NCBI RefSeq assembly: GCF_014284275.1
Contig: NZ_JACOFU010000002.1
Location: 124,001-188,000, forward strand
DNA from: Affinundibacterium amnicola
GTDB lineage: Bacteria; Pseudomonadota; Gammaproteobacteria; Burkholderiales; Burkholderiaceae_D
Reading direction: 5' to 3'
Length of the DNA: 64,000 nt
Positions 54,387 to 63,360 of this stretch are shown in pieces. The translations under genes and the position numbers were made by a program. The first letter of the stretch is position 1; every line of letters begins with the position of its first letter. Below the pieces are notes generated by a model, which made no database searches, was not told the origin of the DNA, and saw nothing but the letters and a program-made list of their open reading frames with translations.

Positions 54387-55976
54387 CTATTGGCTTGTCA
54401 CCATCTGCTGTTGCAGACTCAAAACGATAAACTCAGCAGGATGCACCACCGCGACTTTTATAGTGATGTTCATAAATCCGTTAAGTATGTCAGCTGCCGT
54501 CATCGTCGCACCCAAACCACAAGCGACAGAAAAAGCATCTGACGGGCTAGATCCTTGCAAGCCGCCTGCTTGCCAAATCGAGGTCAAAAAACTGCTAATC
54601 ATGCTAGTCACGGCTGCCCAAGTATTCGCATCGTTAGGCGAAAACATATAATTTCTTAATGTATCTTTAATCGATTGCTCAATGTAAATGATCGTGCGAC
54701 GCACCTGAATATAGCGCCAATCATCGCTATTTCCATCAAGTGTACGGGCACCCCAGACTAAGATACCTAGCCCATTAAAAAACCGTATCGCATTAATGGA
54801 TTTACCCGTTACAGCATCCACATTTAAATTCCCCTGCTGTGCATCGCTTAAACGAATCGGCAATGACACCGCACCTACGATGCTGGTATTGGCTGGCGCA
54901 TTCCACACACCATTTTGACTATCGTTCACGGCATACACACCCGCCATCGCCCCACTCGCTGGCAAGATGTTTGCATAGTCCAACACTTGATTCATGATTT
55001 GCTGATAGCTAGGACTAGCGATCAATAGCGCCGCTTGCAACTGGCTATTCGACAAAGGATTCGCAGGAGGATTTTGTATCGCATTCAAAATAGCTGCCGC
55101 AGCGGGATTAGGATTGCTCGTGGGATTTAGGAGCGCAGCCAGTGGCGCGACATCACCACCAAACAAATTCGTAAAATCAATGTCGGCACTTTGCATAATC
55201 GTGGTGCCGATGAATGGGTAATAGCAAACCCCATAATTCAAACCATGACTACCAGTCGCGCCACGGAAATTCTCTATGTCATTGGTGTACAAAACGGGAT
55301 CAGGCGTATCGCCACCGATCACGTCAAAAATACACACCGCAGTTTGCATTTCTGAAGCCTGCAGCAAAGCCGTTTGCATTAAGGTCACATTGTCCGCCAA
55401 GGACAACAAAGTCGCCTCAGGAATCACGTACATGGTCGGTTCCTGTCGGCTTGTCAAGACCGCCAAGCCGGCCATCAAATCATTAAGCGATACATTCGCA
55501 TTGACAGGCCGTACAGTAGAATCGGGCAAAGATTTCTTACTCGGCGCGCCATATGTGCCGACAGAAACAACGTAGGCAGGTCCGCCACCATTTTGAAAAA
55601 ACAAGCGCAGGCTGTTGACCATGTAATAAAGCGTATTCGGATCAGGCAAGATCGCATAATCCACACCGCCAATATTCACATAATGCCCAACACTCGGTGG
55701 CGACGAATGCGGCGCTTGCGCCACCAAATAATACTCAGGCTGATACTGCTTCGCCGGATCAGCTGGCGGCGCAGGATCATCCAACAAATACATCGCCGCA
55801 AATTCAGCATAAGAAGAAATCACCTGCGGCGTATTGAGGTAAGACTTGCCTTGATATTCTGCTTTGGGCGTGTAGCCGATGAAGGCTGGGATCGCGGTGG
55901 CGACTGGGACTACCGAATTGGGGAAGGCGTTGACTTCGTTGATGTAGACGCCTGGGGTTTTGTATTGTTGAGTCAT
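54387..55976 (-). CDS. Orphan contractile injection system/phage tail sheath protein
   Basis: The ATG at 55976 (GGGAAA upstream) gives 529 residues and starts MTQQYKTPGVYINEVNAFPN, the typical opening of sheath proteins. The C-terminal sheath domain has INAIRFFNGLGILVWGARTL, then DDWRYIQVRR, FSPNDANTWAAV and NITIKVAVVHPAEFIVLSL, matching Afp/PVC-like (eCIS) sheaths more than classic Myoviridae sheaths. No tube, baseplate, spike or ATPase genes are beside it. It may be a remnant or part of a dispersed system (inference). It lies between tRNA-Leu and ABC-3C system 2. Confidence 0.85.
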   Translation of the reverse strand: MTQQYKTPGVYINEVNAFPNSVVPVATAIPAFIGYTPKAEYQGKSYLNTPQVISSYAEFAAMYLLDDPAPPADPAKQYQPEYYLVAQAPHSSPPSVGHYVNIGGVDYAILPDPNTLYYMVNSLRLFFQNGGGPAYVVSVGTYGAPSKKSLPDSTVRPVNANVSLNDLMAGLAVLTSRQEPTMYVIPEATLLSLADNVTLMQTALLQASEMQTAVCIFDVIGGDTPDPVLYTNDIENFRGATGSHGLNYGVCYYPFIGTTIMQSADIDFTNLFGGDVAPLAALLNPTSNPNPAAAAILNAIQNPPANPLSNSQLQAALLIASPSYQQIMNQVLDYANILPASGAMAGVYAVNDSQNGVWNAPANTSIVGAVSLPIRLSDAQQGNLNVDAVTGKSINAIRFFNGLGILVWGARTLDGNSDDWRYIQVRRTIIYIEQSIKDTLRNYMFSPNDANTWAAVTSMISSFLTSIWQAGGLQGSSPSDAFSVACGLGATMTAADILNGFMNITIKVAVVHPAEFIVLSLQQQMVTSQ

Positions 55977-56142
55977 GGTTTTTCCCATTTCATATTCACT
56001 AGTTACGCAGCAATCAAAAATGATGTGCACGATTCTTGGAGCGCCACGAACTTTGAACGCATAGCGTCATACTTACCCCCTGCCGCAGCAGGTCTATTAG
56101 GTTTGTGATTCGAATCTACGAAGCTAATGTTTAGTTGATCGT

Positions 56143-57873
56143 TTAACTGTGCGATTCGATTCTGAACAACTTATCTTCTTGGGACAACTTAACAATAAAG
56201 TACTCCTCTTTATTCAAATCTGAGGGAAGTTTATCTCTAAGAATAGAGGCAACGAACTGAACGTGATTCTTTTCACGTCCGACGAATTTTGCGATTTTTG
56301 ATAACTGATTGTCGTGCATCAATTCTTTTTTGTCATTTAAGAGGAAGTGATAACAAGGAATATTTTCCTCGTCCGCAAATAATGTATATGCGATATCAAA
56401 GCAAGTAATTTCCCCTTGTTTCTTTCCAGAGCTAAAATTCGTGTTGAACGAACTAAACTTATAAATCCGCTGCCCAGTTCGACTCGTAATAATGTCATAT
56501 TTTAAAGCGTACTGTTCCCCATATAATTCGTCAGAAATTTCCGAAAAGTGTTTATTGAGTTTATTTAACTGAGTTTGTATTAGTGATTCAAAATCAGTGG
56601 AAAAAATTGTTTCATCAATCTGCGTCAATTCAAGATTAAGATTTTTAAGATTTAATTCAGTTGATGCTATCTGCTGAATAATTATTTCAAATTCACCTTT
56701 ACGTCGGTATTTTTCATTTAGAGAAATAACTAAGCTCTCAAGCTCTTCGAAAGAGTCACTTTTTGCAATACGTTCAGCAAGTACTTTCTCCTCCTCAAGA
56801 TATTTCCTTAACTCCCTTTCTTCGTTCTGAATTTTTTCACCGAGTAAGGGCAACTCTTTAGAAATATACCTAGCTTTTTCCTCAACCATCTTATTGTGGA
56901 ATTCGACTAGCTCCTCAAAAGTTTTTTGAACTCGATCCAACTTACCAGTTGCATCGTTATACAATGACTTCAGTTGAGAGATGTCAATTTGAAAATGATT
57001 TAACTTAATATCATTCATCGCTTCAACTACAAGATTTTGACGCAATTTTGATCTACTAATTGAAGAACTGATTAAACTAACTTTGTATTTAATTTCATCC
57101 AATTTTTGCAAATCCAACTCAAAATTTGGATTGACCTGCAAAGAGGATTTTTTTTCATTTAGTTTTTCGATATCTACCAAAAGAAGTGCTAGCGATGTCT
57201 CATACGCAGATCTAGTTTGAGCTGACTCAAGTCGCGACTTAAACGAAGTCTCGACTCGAATCTCAGCCAGAATATTTTGCTTCGCATCGCCTTGCTCAAA
57301 ACCACATCCTAATAGAAACAAATGTAGTGTTTCATATTCATCTTCACGAGTATATTGATTAAGTGTACGAAGGGTATTCGTAACACCAAGCTCTTTGTAT
57401 CTAATATTGTGAGAGATAATCTGTGGGAATGTTGGTTTCTTTCCGTAGTGATCTGAAAACAACTGGTTTGTAAGAGTCTCCTCAAACTCCTCTTCAGTCA
57501 TCTGTTTTCCATTAATCTTTCGGATCATTTTGTTTCTGGATAAAAAATTTCTCTCAATCACCAATTCATTAGCTAGAGGATTAGCTAAGTCATCGCTCAT
57601 AACCAAAGTAATGATCGTATGAGTATCGATTAGGAAATTCTTAACGAGTTTGTACTCTGTTTTTTTGTTTTCTGGATCGGTATAAATTCCCTTAGCGCTA
57701 GCTCCTAGGCAAAAATCAATCAGCATTAAGACAGTCGTTTTACCAACGTTATTCCCGGTAGCCTCAGCAAGGTTTGCGTTTGTTTCATCAACGATCAGAT
57801 TAAGCCCAGCATGAAACTTGATGTCTCGAATCATCCCATGAATATTTTCGATTCTAAGCAATTTTAAGAACAT
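56143..57873 (-). CDS. ABC-3C system 2: DUF2326 family ATPase
   Basis: The 576-residue protein begins MFLKLLRIENIHGMIRDIKF and has Walker A in GNNVGKTTVLMLIDF (40-54). Coiled-coil segments fill the middle (about 185-415). The C-terminal half has FSSGKKQGEITCFDIAYTLF and a Walker B-like HFLLNDKKELMHDNQL. It belongs to the same DUF2326 class as the ATPase of system 1 but is clearly diverged from it. Its start overlaps the middle-component gene by 10 bases. It should be the motor of this conflict system. Confidence 0.85.
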   Translation of the reverse strand: MFLKLLRIENIHGMIRDIKFHAGLNLIVDETNANLAEATGNNVGKTTVLMLIDFCLGASAKGIYTDPENKKTEYKLVKNFLIDTHTIITLVMSDDLANPLANELVIERNFLSRNKMIRKINGKQMTEEEFEETLTNQLFSDHYGKKPTFPQIISHNIRYKELGVTNTLRTLNQYTREDEYETLHLFLLGCGFEQGDAKQNILAEIRVETSFKSRLESAQTRSAYETSLALLLVDIEKLNEKKSSLQVNPNFELDLQKLDEIKYKVSLISSSISRSKLRQNLVVEAMNDIKLNHFQIDISQLKSLYNDATGKLDRVQKTFEELVEFHNKMVEEKARYISKELPLLGEKIQNEERELRKYLEEEKVLAERIAKSDSFEELESLVISLNEKYRRKGEFEIIIQQIASTELNLKNLNLELTQIDETIFSTDFESLIQTQLNKLNKHFSEISDELYGEQYALKYDIITSRTGQRIYKFSSFNTNFSSGKKQGEITCFDIAYTLFADEENIPCYHFLLNDKKELMHDNQLSKIAKFVGREKNHVQFVASILRDKLPSDLNKEEYFIVKLSQEDKLFRIESHS

Positions 57874-58091
57874 AGCTCAATACTTCCATTGTCATTGTAT
57901 GAAACCAAACCTGCCAAAAACAGCCAATCAAGTGCTAGGACAAAAACGGGCAGTTGCATTTCGTGTAATTTACGCGATTCGATATATAAATTCATCGGAC
58001 TAGTTTCACCATGCAGTCTCAATGCTTCAAGCACAAATCCGCCATTAAAATACAAACTATTTGCTGGATGAATATTTTCAGGCAATAGCAT
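57864..58091 (-). CDS. ABC-3C system 2: small middle component
   Basis: The ATG at 58091 (AAGGA, 8 bases upstream) gives 75 residues starting MLLPENIHPANSLYFNGGFV. It continues with LYIESRKLHEMQLPVFVLAL, DWLFLAGLVSYNDNGSIEL and ends CS. The N-P-N-S-x-Y-F/Y-N-G pattern resembles one ABC-3C middle-component family (MC6-like by memory). It overlaps the SMEK gene by 14 bases and the ATPase gene by 10. The longer frame to 58139 is unlikely. Confidence 0.78.
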   Translation of the reverse strand: MLLPENIHPANSLYFNGGFVLEALRLHGETSPMNLYIESRKLHEMQLPVFVLALDWLFLAGLVSYNDNGSIELCS

Positions 58092-59043
58092 CTGACAATC
58101 CTTGTGGCACTTTAAAAATCTTACAACGAATAAAAGCATCTACAGCCAATGCATTGACACACATTGTCAATTCTTCGAGTGGTATATCAGCATAATTTGA
58201 ACTACCTTTGATTGTTTTAATGGCTTGCTCAACTATTTCAAAGAAAAGTTCATCCCCAGAGATTTGCATACTCAACTTTATATAACTTTGACGTAGCCAA
58301 TTCAAAACAGAATTACTCTTGTTTTGCCCAGATGTATCAAAAATAGAATAGATTTTATCGATTTTAGGGTGCAGCAATTTATAATCTTCAATGAGTGTTG
58401 CAGCTGCAGCCAAATTATTAAAGGTGATTTTTTGATCGACCTCAAACGCCTTTGAAAATGAGTCATTCTTACAATCAACAAGATTTTCTTTTGCAAGAAT
58501 ATTTATTATTTCAGCCAAATTCGTTTCTACTAAAGGTAGATCCTGATCAGACTTTAGTTCTTGCTTAAGAAAGTCATAAATTTCGCGCTGCTTTTCAATT
58601 TTCAAATGTAATATATAACTCAGGATAGTTTTCACATCGTATATATCATTTGCCGGTGAGAAAATTAATCCATGTGGATTTAGGAATGTCTGTTTTCTCA
58701 AGTCAGAAGCATCTTTTGAGATCGATATAAACTTAAAATTATATCCAGCATAAGCTGCCAAATCTTTTCCCAAAGCAGATTCAATTTTACTTTTTGTCGC
58801 AGTGGAAGACACTTGAAGTATCAATAAATTTTGAGAATCAACTAAGTCTATTCCTGCTGCATTTTGCGCTATTTGATTTATATTTTTTAACGAATAGCCA
58901 AAAAGAACATTTAAGAAATTCGAATAGAAATCCTCGGCATGTAAGTGAAAATCGAGAATATTTAACTTTCCACGAAGTTCCACACGAGTACAAAGAATTG
59001 ATAATTTCTCTTCACAAAGATTCCAATACGATGATCGATTCAT
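58078..59043 (-). CDS. ABC-3C system 2: SMEK-domain effector
   Basis: The 321-residue protein opens with a SMEK domain: LNILDFHLHAEDFYSNFLNV, then NQIAQNAAGIDLVDSQNLLI and LQVSSTATKSKIESAL. Glu37, Asp66, Gln77 and Lys84 lie in the order of a restriction-endonuclease-like active site. The last 100 residues look like an ABC-3C CTD, ending in VNALAVDAFIRCKIF. It is the first gene of the operon. It is expected to damage nucleic acid when the ATPase signals (inference from the family). Confidence 0.82.
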   Translation of the reverse strand: MNRSSYWNLCEEKLSILCTRVELRGKLNILDFHLHAEDFYSNFLNVLFGYSLKNINQIAQNAAGIDLVDSQNLLILQVSSTATKSKIESALGKDLAAYAGYNFKFISISKDASDLRKQTFLNPHGLIFSPANDIYDVKTILSYILHLKIEKQREIYDFLKQELKSDQDLPLVETNLAEIINILAKENLVDCKNDSFSKAFEVDQKITFNNLAAAATLIEDYKLLHPKIDKIYSIFDTSGQNKSNSVLNWLRQSYIKLSMQISGDELFFEIVEQAIKTIKGSSNYADIPLEELTMCVNALAVDAFIRCKIFKVPQGLSDAIA

Positions 59044-59382
59044 ATGATTTCAAGTTTGCAGTTGATTAATAAAAACGACTTTTTAAATTCACTTTTAAAC
59101 AAGTTATCACATAATTTACATTCATCAATTAATTCGTTGCAAAAATTTCCCGCCTAGTTTGTTCACCAGAATCAAGATACTCATAGCAGGGACGAAGTAT
59201 TTCATATCAAATACGTTGTCACAAGCTCCAATGACATTGTTCATCATACTTAAGAGCAAATTATGCTGTACTTGGCAATCAGCTTTTTCATATTGAAAAT
59301 GTTTTCGGCAAGCAAAAAACTTAGTCAATGTTGGTTGTAGAGCTTCGCTTTGCTCAGCACCAACCTACGGCGGCTTCAATAT
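59044..59382. other. Gap between ABC-3C system 2 and sbcC
   Basis: No credible gene is seen. The left part is very AT-rich and should carry the promoter of system 2. A repeat-like hairpin at about 59332-59366 (GTTGGTTG... with ...CACCAAC and a GAGCTTCGCTTTGCTC core) lies just downstream of the sbcC stop and may act as its terminator. The open frame at 59125-59328 starts with TTG and has no ribosome site. Confidence 0.55.
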
Positions 59383-62300
59383 CTATCCGACACTAACTAA
59401 ACTCCTCCCCCCAGCCCCTCGCACCACCATCACCTTAGTCGCAATCCTCTCCGTCATCTCCTGCACATGCGAGATCACGCCGACTTTTCTGCCCATGGCT
59501 TGTAGGCCGTCTAGGGCGTCCATCGCTACGCGTAGTGTGTCGGCATCTAGGCTGCCGAAGCCTTCGTCTATGAAGAGGGATTCGACGCGTACGCGTTTGC
59601 TGGAGAGTGATGCCAGGCCTAGTGCTAGGGCTAGTGAGACTAGGAAGGATTCGCCGCCTGAGAGTGAGTGGACTGAGCGGGCTTCGTCGCCCATGTCTTG
59701 GTCTATCACCATGAGCGCTAGGCTGTCGTTGATGCGTTGCAGGCGGTAGCGGCGGGCGAGTTCGTGTAGGTGGCGGTTGGCGTAGCCGATTAGGACATCG
59801 AGCGTGTATTGCTGGGCGTAGTTGCGGAATTTTTTGCCGTCGGCTGCACCGATTAGTTGGTTTAGGGTTTCCCAGATTTTGCTTTTGGCTTCTTGGTTGC
59901 TTAGCTGTTTTAGGATGTCGGCAGCTTGCGTGCGGCGGGCTTGGTCTTGGGCGATGGCGGTTTGTAATTGGCTGACTTGCGCTTGTGCTTGGCTGCGTTG
60001 TTTTGTCAGGATTTGTAGTGCTTGGCTTAGTTGCGTGCTAAATGATGCTGTTGCGTTTTCTTCTGCAATCGCATCACTGTCTGGCTCACCATCTTCATCT
60101 ACATTTTCATTCACATTCGCGTCTGCGTTGTCATCTGCATTGTCATCTCTCTTTGACTCGTCTTGTGCCAAGATTGTGTGTACATCAGGGCGTTGCGCTT
60201 GGTGTTCTGCGCACAAACGTTGTCGTTCTTGGCTGAGCGTTTGTGCTTGTTGGCTGGCGTTGGCAATGGCGAGTAAGGCATTGCGTTCGCTGGTGATCCA
60301 CGCGGCGTCGTAGCTTAGTAATTGACGTAGTTGAGTTTCTGGATTTTCTGCAGAATTTTCTCCACTCATTAGGCTTGTGCCGTGCTCTGCTAACCAGCTT
60401 GCTAATGCGGCTGCGGCGTTTGCTTGCAGGCTTTGTTCCGTAGCTTGACGTGCTGTTGCTTGTGCTAATGCTTCGGTGCAGCGGCTGTGGGCTAGCACTG
60501 CGGCATTGTGGTTTTGGGTGGCTAGATCTACCGCTTGTTTGGCAGCATTAATCGCTTGTGTGAATTGGACTTCGATTTGTTTTAAGCTGAGTTCTGGTCT
60601 TTGTGCTTGCGGTGTAGTGTGCTGAATTAGGTCGGCGAATAAGTCGATGAGAGTGCGCAATAAGGCGCTTCTTTCGCTTTGCTTTTGTTGAAGTGCTTGC
60701 GCGCTGGCTGCTAGGCTTTTTGCGCTGTTTTGCTGTTCTTGCTCTGCTTGTTGCAGGATAGCGCTGAAGTTATTCAACTCTAGGGTCAAACTGCTCGCGC
60801 GATGGTTGCAGGCTTCGCGTTGCTTGCTTTGTTTGTGCCATTCTTTGGCGTGTGCTGCGCATTGTTGGGTGAATTGCTCGGGCGCGTTTTGCCATTGCTC
60901 TTTCCAGTTGCTTGCACCGTCGCCTAGGTCATGCAGTGCTGGTGTGAGTTCTTCTAAATAGCTGTTGAGTCTGGCTTTACTTTGTGTGCATTGTTCTTGC
61001 GTATGTGCTTGTTCTGCTTTGCTGCGCTCTACGGCGTTGAGAGCATTTTGTTGGGCTTCTTTATTGGTGTTGTGCGTGCGCGTGGCTTGTTCATAGTGGG
61101 CTTGTGCGCCGTCTTTGCTTTGTAAGGCGGTGCGGTTGGCATTTTCTAAGTTAGCGATATTCACCAGTGCTTGTTGCACTTGGGTGGTTTGTTCGACTAA
61201 CCATGTGCTCAGTGCATTTTGTGCTTGCGAGAGATCGGAGATCTCTTGCGCCAGCGGATGCGTTTGCCATGCGCTTTGCGTTTGTGCGACCTGCGCTTGT
61301 TGTTGCGCCTCTTCTTGCTGGGCTTGTTGAAGCTGTGTTTGTAAGCTCGTAACCAACGCCTCTTTGCTGCTGAATACTTGTTGCGACTCTTGAGTGCTTA
61401 GGCGGCATTGTTGTACCTGCGCTTGCAATTGCTCCAGCATTACGTGCAACTGCGGTAACTCCGGCACATGCGGCTGATCGCTACGGTATGGATGTTCGTG
61501 CGAACCACAGACTGGGCAAGCTTGATCCGGCGCTAAGGTGGCGCGTAGATCTTCGGCAGATTTTAGGAAAGCGCTTTCAGCAATTTTGAACGAACGTTCG
61601 GCTTGCTCTTGCGCTGCGATTAATGCCGGTAATTTGTCTTGTGCTTGTTTGGCTTCGTTCTTAGTTTGGTTGAGACTGCTTTGCAACGAGTGAATTTGTT
61701 GCTGCGTTTTATGCAGGCGTGCTTTCTCATCTTCACGGTTGTTCGCCAATTGTTCTAGGCTGCTTAAGTGTTCGCGACGTTTTTCTAATGCTGGCTTTTG
61801 TTGCAGCTGGGCGTTTAATTTGGTGCTGGATTCCAGATATGCCGCTGCGCTTTGTTGGCGTGCTTGTTCGGCTTTTTCTAATTGCGTTTGGCTGAGACTT
61901 AGTTGCTCGCTAAGGTCTGCGATTTGCGCTTGTTGTGTTTGCTGCTCACTCGCATGTTGCGCGTGCTTTTGTGTTAAGTGCTGAAGTTCGTCTTGTGCTT
62001 GTTTGGCTTGGCGCAGCAAGACTTCCCATTTTGTCCAATCGTCTGCCAAGACTTGCAAGGCTCTGTGTTCGCTTAGCCATGTAGTGCAGGCTTGCAATTG
62101 GCTTTGGTTGGTGTTGATGTCGACTTGCTTTGCTTGCTGCTGTTCTTGGGTTTGACTGCATTTTTCTTGCAACTTGGCGTGCGCTTCTTGCATCGCTTCG
62201 TGCGCGGGTTGCATGGTAGCGATAGCTGCTTCTAGCGCTTTGGCGGCGTCTAATTGCGGTGCGGCTTGCGCTTGAATTTGCTCAGCTTTTTGTAGCTGCT

Positions 62301-63360
62301 GCTTGGCGGCTTGCTGCTGTTGTTCTTGTTGTTGGCTATTGCTCTGCGCGCTTTGGAGTTGCGCTTGGGCTTTGATGATTTGTTGCTGACATTGCTCTAC
62401 GCTGGTTTTTAGGCGATCAGTTTCAGTTAGTAATGGACGAGCGACTTGCACCTCTTCGATTTGCTGTAGCTGTGCTTGTCTTGCTGCGGATTGCGCCCAT
62501 GCTTGCTGCGTTTGCTCGACTTGTTCTCGTGCGATTTGGCTATCATGTTGCAGCTTTTGGTCTTGTTCAAACCAACGCATGGCTTGTTCTAAGCCGAGTT
62601 TGCGTTCTTCTAATTTTTGCAGTTGTGCTTGTGCGTTTTGTTGATCGCTGTCGAGCTGTGTGCGCTCTTCTTCGGATAAGGGCTTTTGATCGTCTAAGCG
62701 ATCAAGTATGCGTTGCAGGTCTTGTTGCTCGCGCTTGGCGCGTTCGAAAGCGCGTTTAGATAATTCGCTATAGATCGCGCTGCCTGTCAGGGTTTCTAAT
62801 AATTCGCCACGTTCGTTGTCTTCGGCTTTTAAGAAGCTGGAGAATTCATTTTGCGCGAGCAGGACGGCGCGGGTAAATTGTTCGAACTTGAGTCCTATGC
62901 GTTTTTCTATTTCGGCTTTGACTTCCGTTTTTTTACCGCCTATGGGCGTCAGCTCTGGCAACTGATGCAGCGTCATGGCTGTTGGCTGCAAACCGCCCGT
63001 GGCTTTATTGCGTGAACGGCGCACACTCCAACGGGCGCGATAACTGACTTGATCACAACCGACGAAATCGACTTCGGCATAACCTTCCCCGGTGCCGCGA
63101 CGTAATAGATTGCCGGTGTCTTGTTGCGAAATAAGTTCGTTACCATCGGGTAGTGTCTTGCTGCCGCCGGCTTTGATCAGGCGTGGCGTATTTTCATACA
63201 AGGCCATACATAGCGCATCGAGCAAGGTGCTTTTGCCTGCACCTGTTGCGCCGCTGATGGCGAATAGGCCAGCCGATTTGAGTGGCTCTTGTTCAAAATC
63301 GACTTCGAATTCGCCGGCGAGTGAGGCGAGATTTTTTCCGCGTAGGGCTAAGATTCTCAT
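59383..63360 (-). CDS. sbcC: Exonuclease SbcCD, ATPase subunit SbcC
   Basis: The 1,325-residue protein has an N-terminal head with Walker A in SGATGAGKSTLLDAL (residues 35-49) and LLAQNEFSSFLKA. Very long Gln/Ala-rich coiled coils follow, with a zinc hook Cys615-Pro-Val-Cys618 (ACPVCGSHEHPY). The C-terminal head has LSGGESFLVSLALALGLASL and FIDEGFGSLD. It opens hairpins and DNA ends with SbcD. A strongly acidic Asn/Asp/Glu-rich insert lies near residues 1063-1107. The start overlaps sbcD as ATGA. Confidence 0.95.
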   Translation of the reverse strand: MRILALRGKNLASLAGEFEVDFEQEPLKSAGLFAISGATGAGKSTLLDALCMALYENTPRLIKAGGSKTLPDGNELISQQDTGNLLRRGTGEGYAEVDFVGCDQVSYRARWSVRRSRNKATGGLQPTAMTLHQLPELTPIGGKKTEVKAEIEKRIGLKFEQFTRAVLLAQNEFSSFLKAEDNERGELLETLTGSAIYSELSKRAFERAKREQQDLQRILDRLDDQKPLSEEERTQLDSDQQNAQAQLQKLEERKLGLEQAMRWFEQDQKLQHDSQIAREQVEQTQQAWAQSAARQAQLQQIEEVQVARPLLTETDRLKTSVEQCQQQIIKAQAQLQSAQSNSQQQEQQQQAAKQQLQKAEQIQAQAAPQLDAAKALEAAIATMQPAHEAMQEAHAKLQEKCSQTQEQQQAKQVDINTNQSQLQACTTWLSEHRALQVLADDWTKWEVLLRQAKQAQDELQHLTQKHAQHASEQQTQQAQIADLSEQLSLSQTQLEKAEQARQQSAAAYLESSTKLNAQLQQKPALEKRREHLSSLEQLANNREDEKARLHKTQQQIHSLQSSLNQTKNEAKQAQDKLPALIAAQEQAERSFKIAESAFLKSAEDLRATLAPDQACPVCGSHEHPYRSDQPHVPELPQLHVMLEQLQAQVQQCRLSTQESQQVFSSKEALVTSLQTQLQQAQQEEAQQQAQVAQTQSAWQTHPLAQEISDLSQAQNALSTWLVEQTTQVQQALVNIANLENANRTALQSKDGAQAHYEQATRTHNTNKEAQQNALNAVERSKAEQAHTQEQCTQSKARLNSYLEELTPALHDLGDGASNWKEQWQNAPEQFTQQCAAHAKEWHKQSKQREACNHRASSLTLELNNFSAILQQAEQEQQNSAKSLAASAQALQQKQSERSALLRTLIDLFADLIQHTTPQAQRPELSLKQIEVQFTQAINAAKQAVDLATQNHNAAVLAHSRCTEALAQATARQATEQSLQANAAAALASWLAEHGTSLMSGENSAENPETQLRQLLSYDAAWITSERNALLAIANASQQAQTLSQERQRLCAEHQAQRPDVHTILAQDESKRDDNADDNADANVNENVDEDGEPDSDAIAEENATASFSTQLSQALQILTKQRSQAQAQVSQLQTAIAQDQARRTQAADILKQLSNQEAKSKIWETLNQLIGAADGKKFRNYAQQYTLDVLIGYANRHLHELARRYRLQRINDSLALMVIDQDMGDEARSVHSLSGGESFLVSLALALGLASLSSKRVRVESLFIDEGFGSLDADTLRVAMDALDGLQAMGRKVGVISHVQEMTERIATKVMVVRGAGGRSLVSVG

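Noticed and set aside
54387-55976. Sheath gene considered as evidence of a prophage
   Set aside because: No integrase, terminase, capsid, tube or lysis genes are near, and the C-terminal domain fits injection-system sheaths better than a phage tail.
59125-59328. 67-codon minus-strand open frame between ABC-3C system 2 and sbcC
   Set aside because: The start is TTG without a ribosome site, and the composition follows the local AT-rich sequence.
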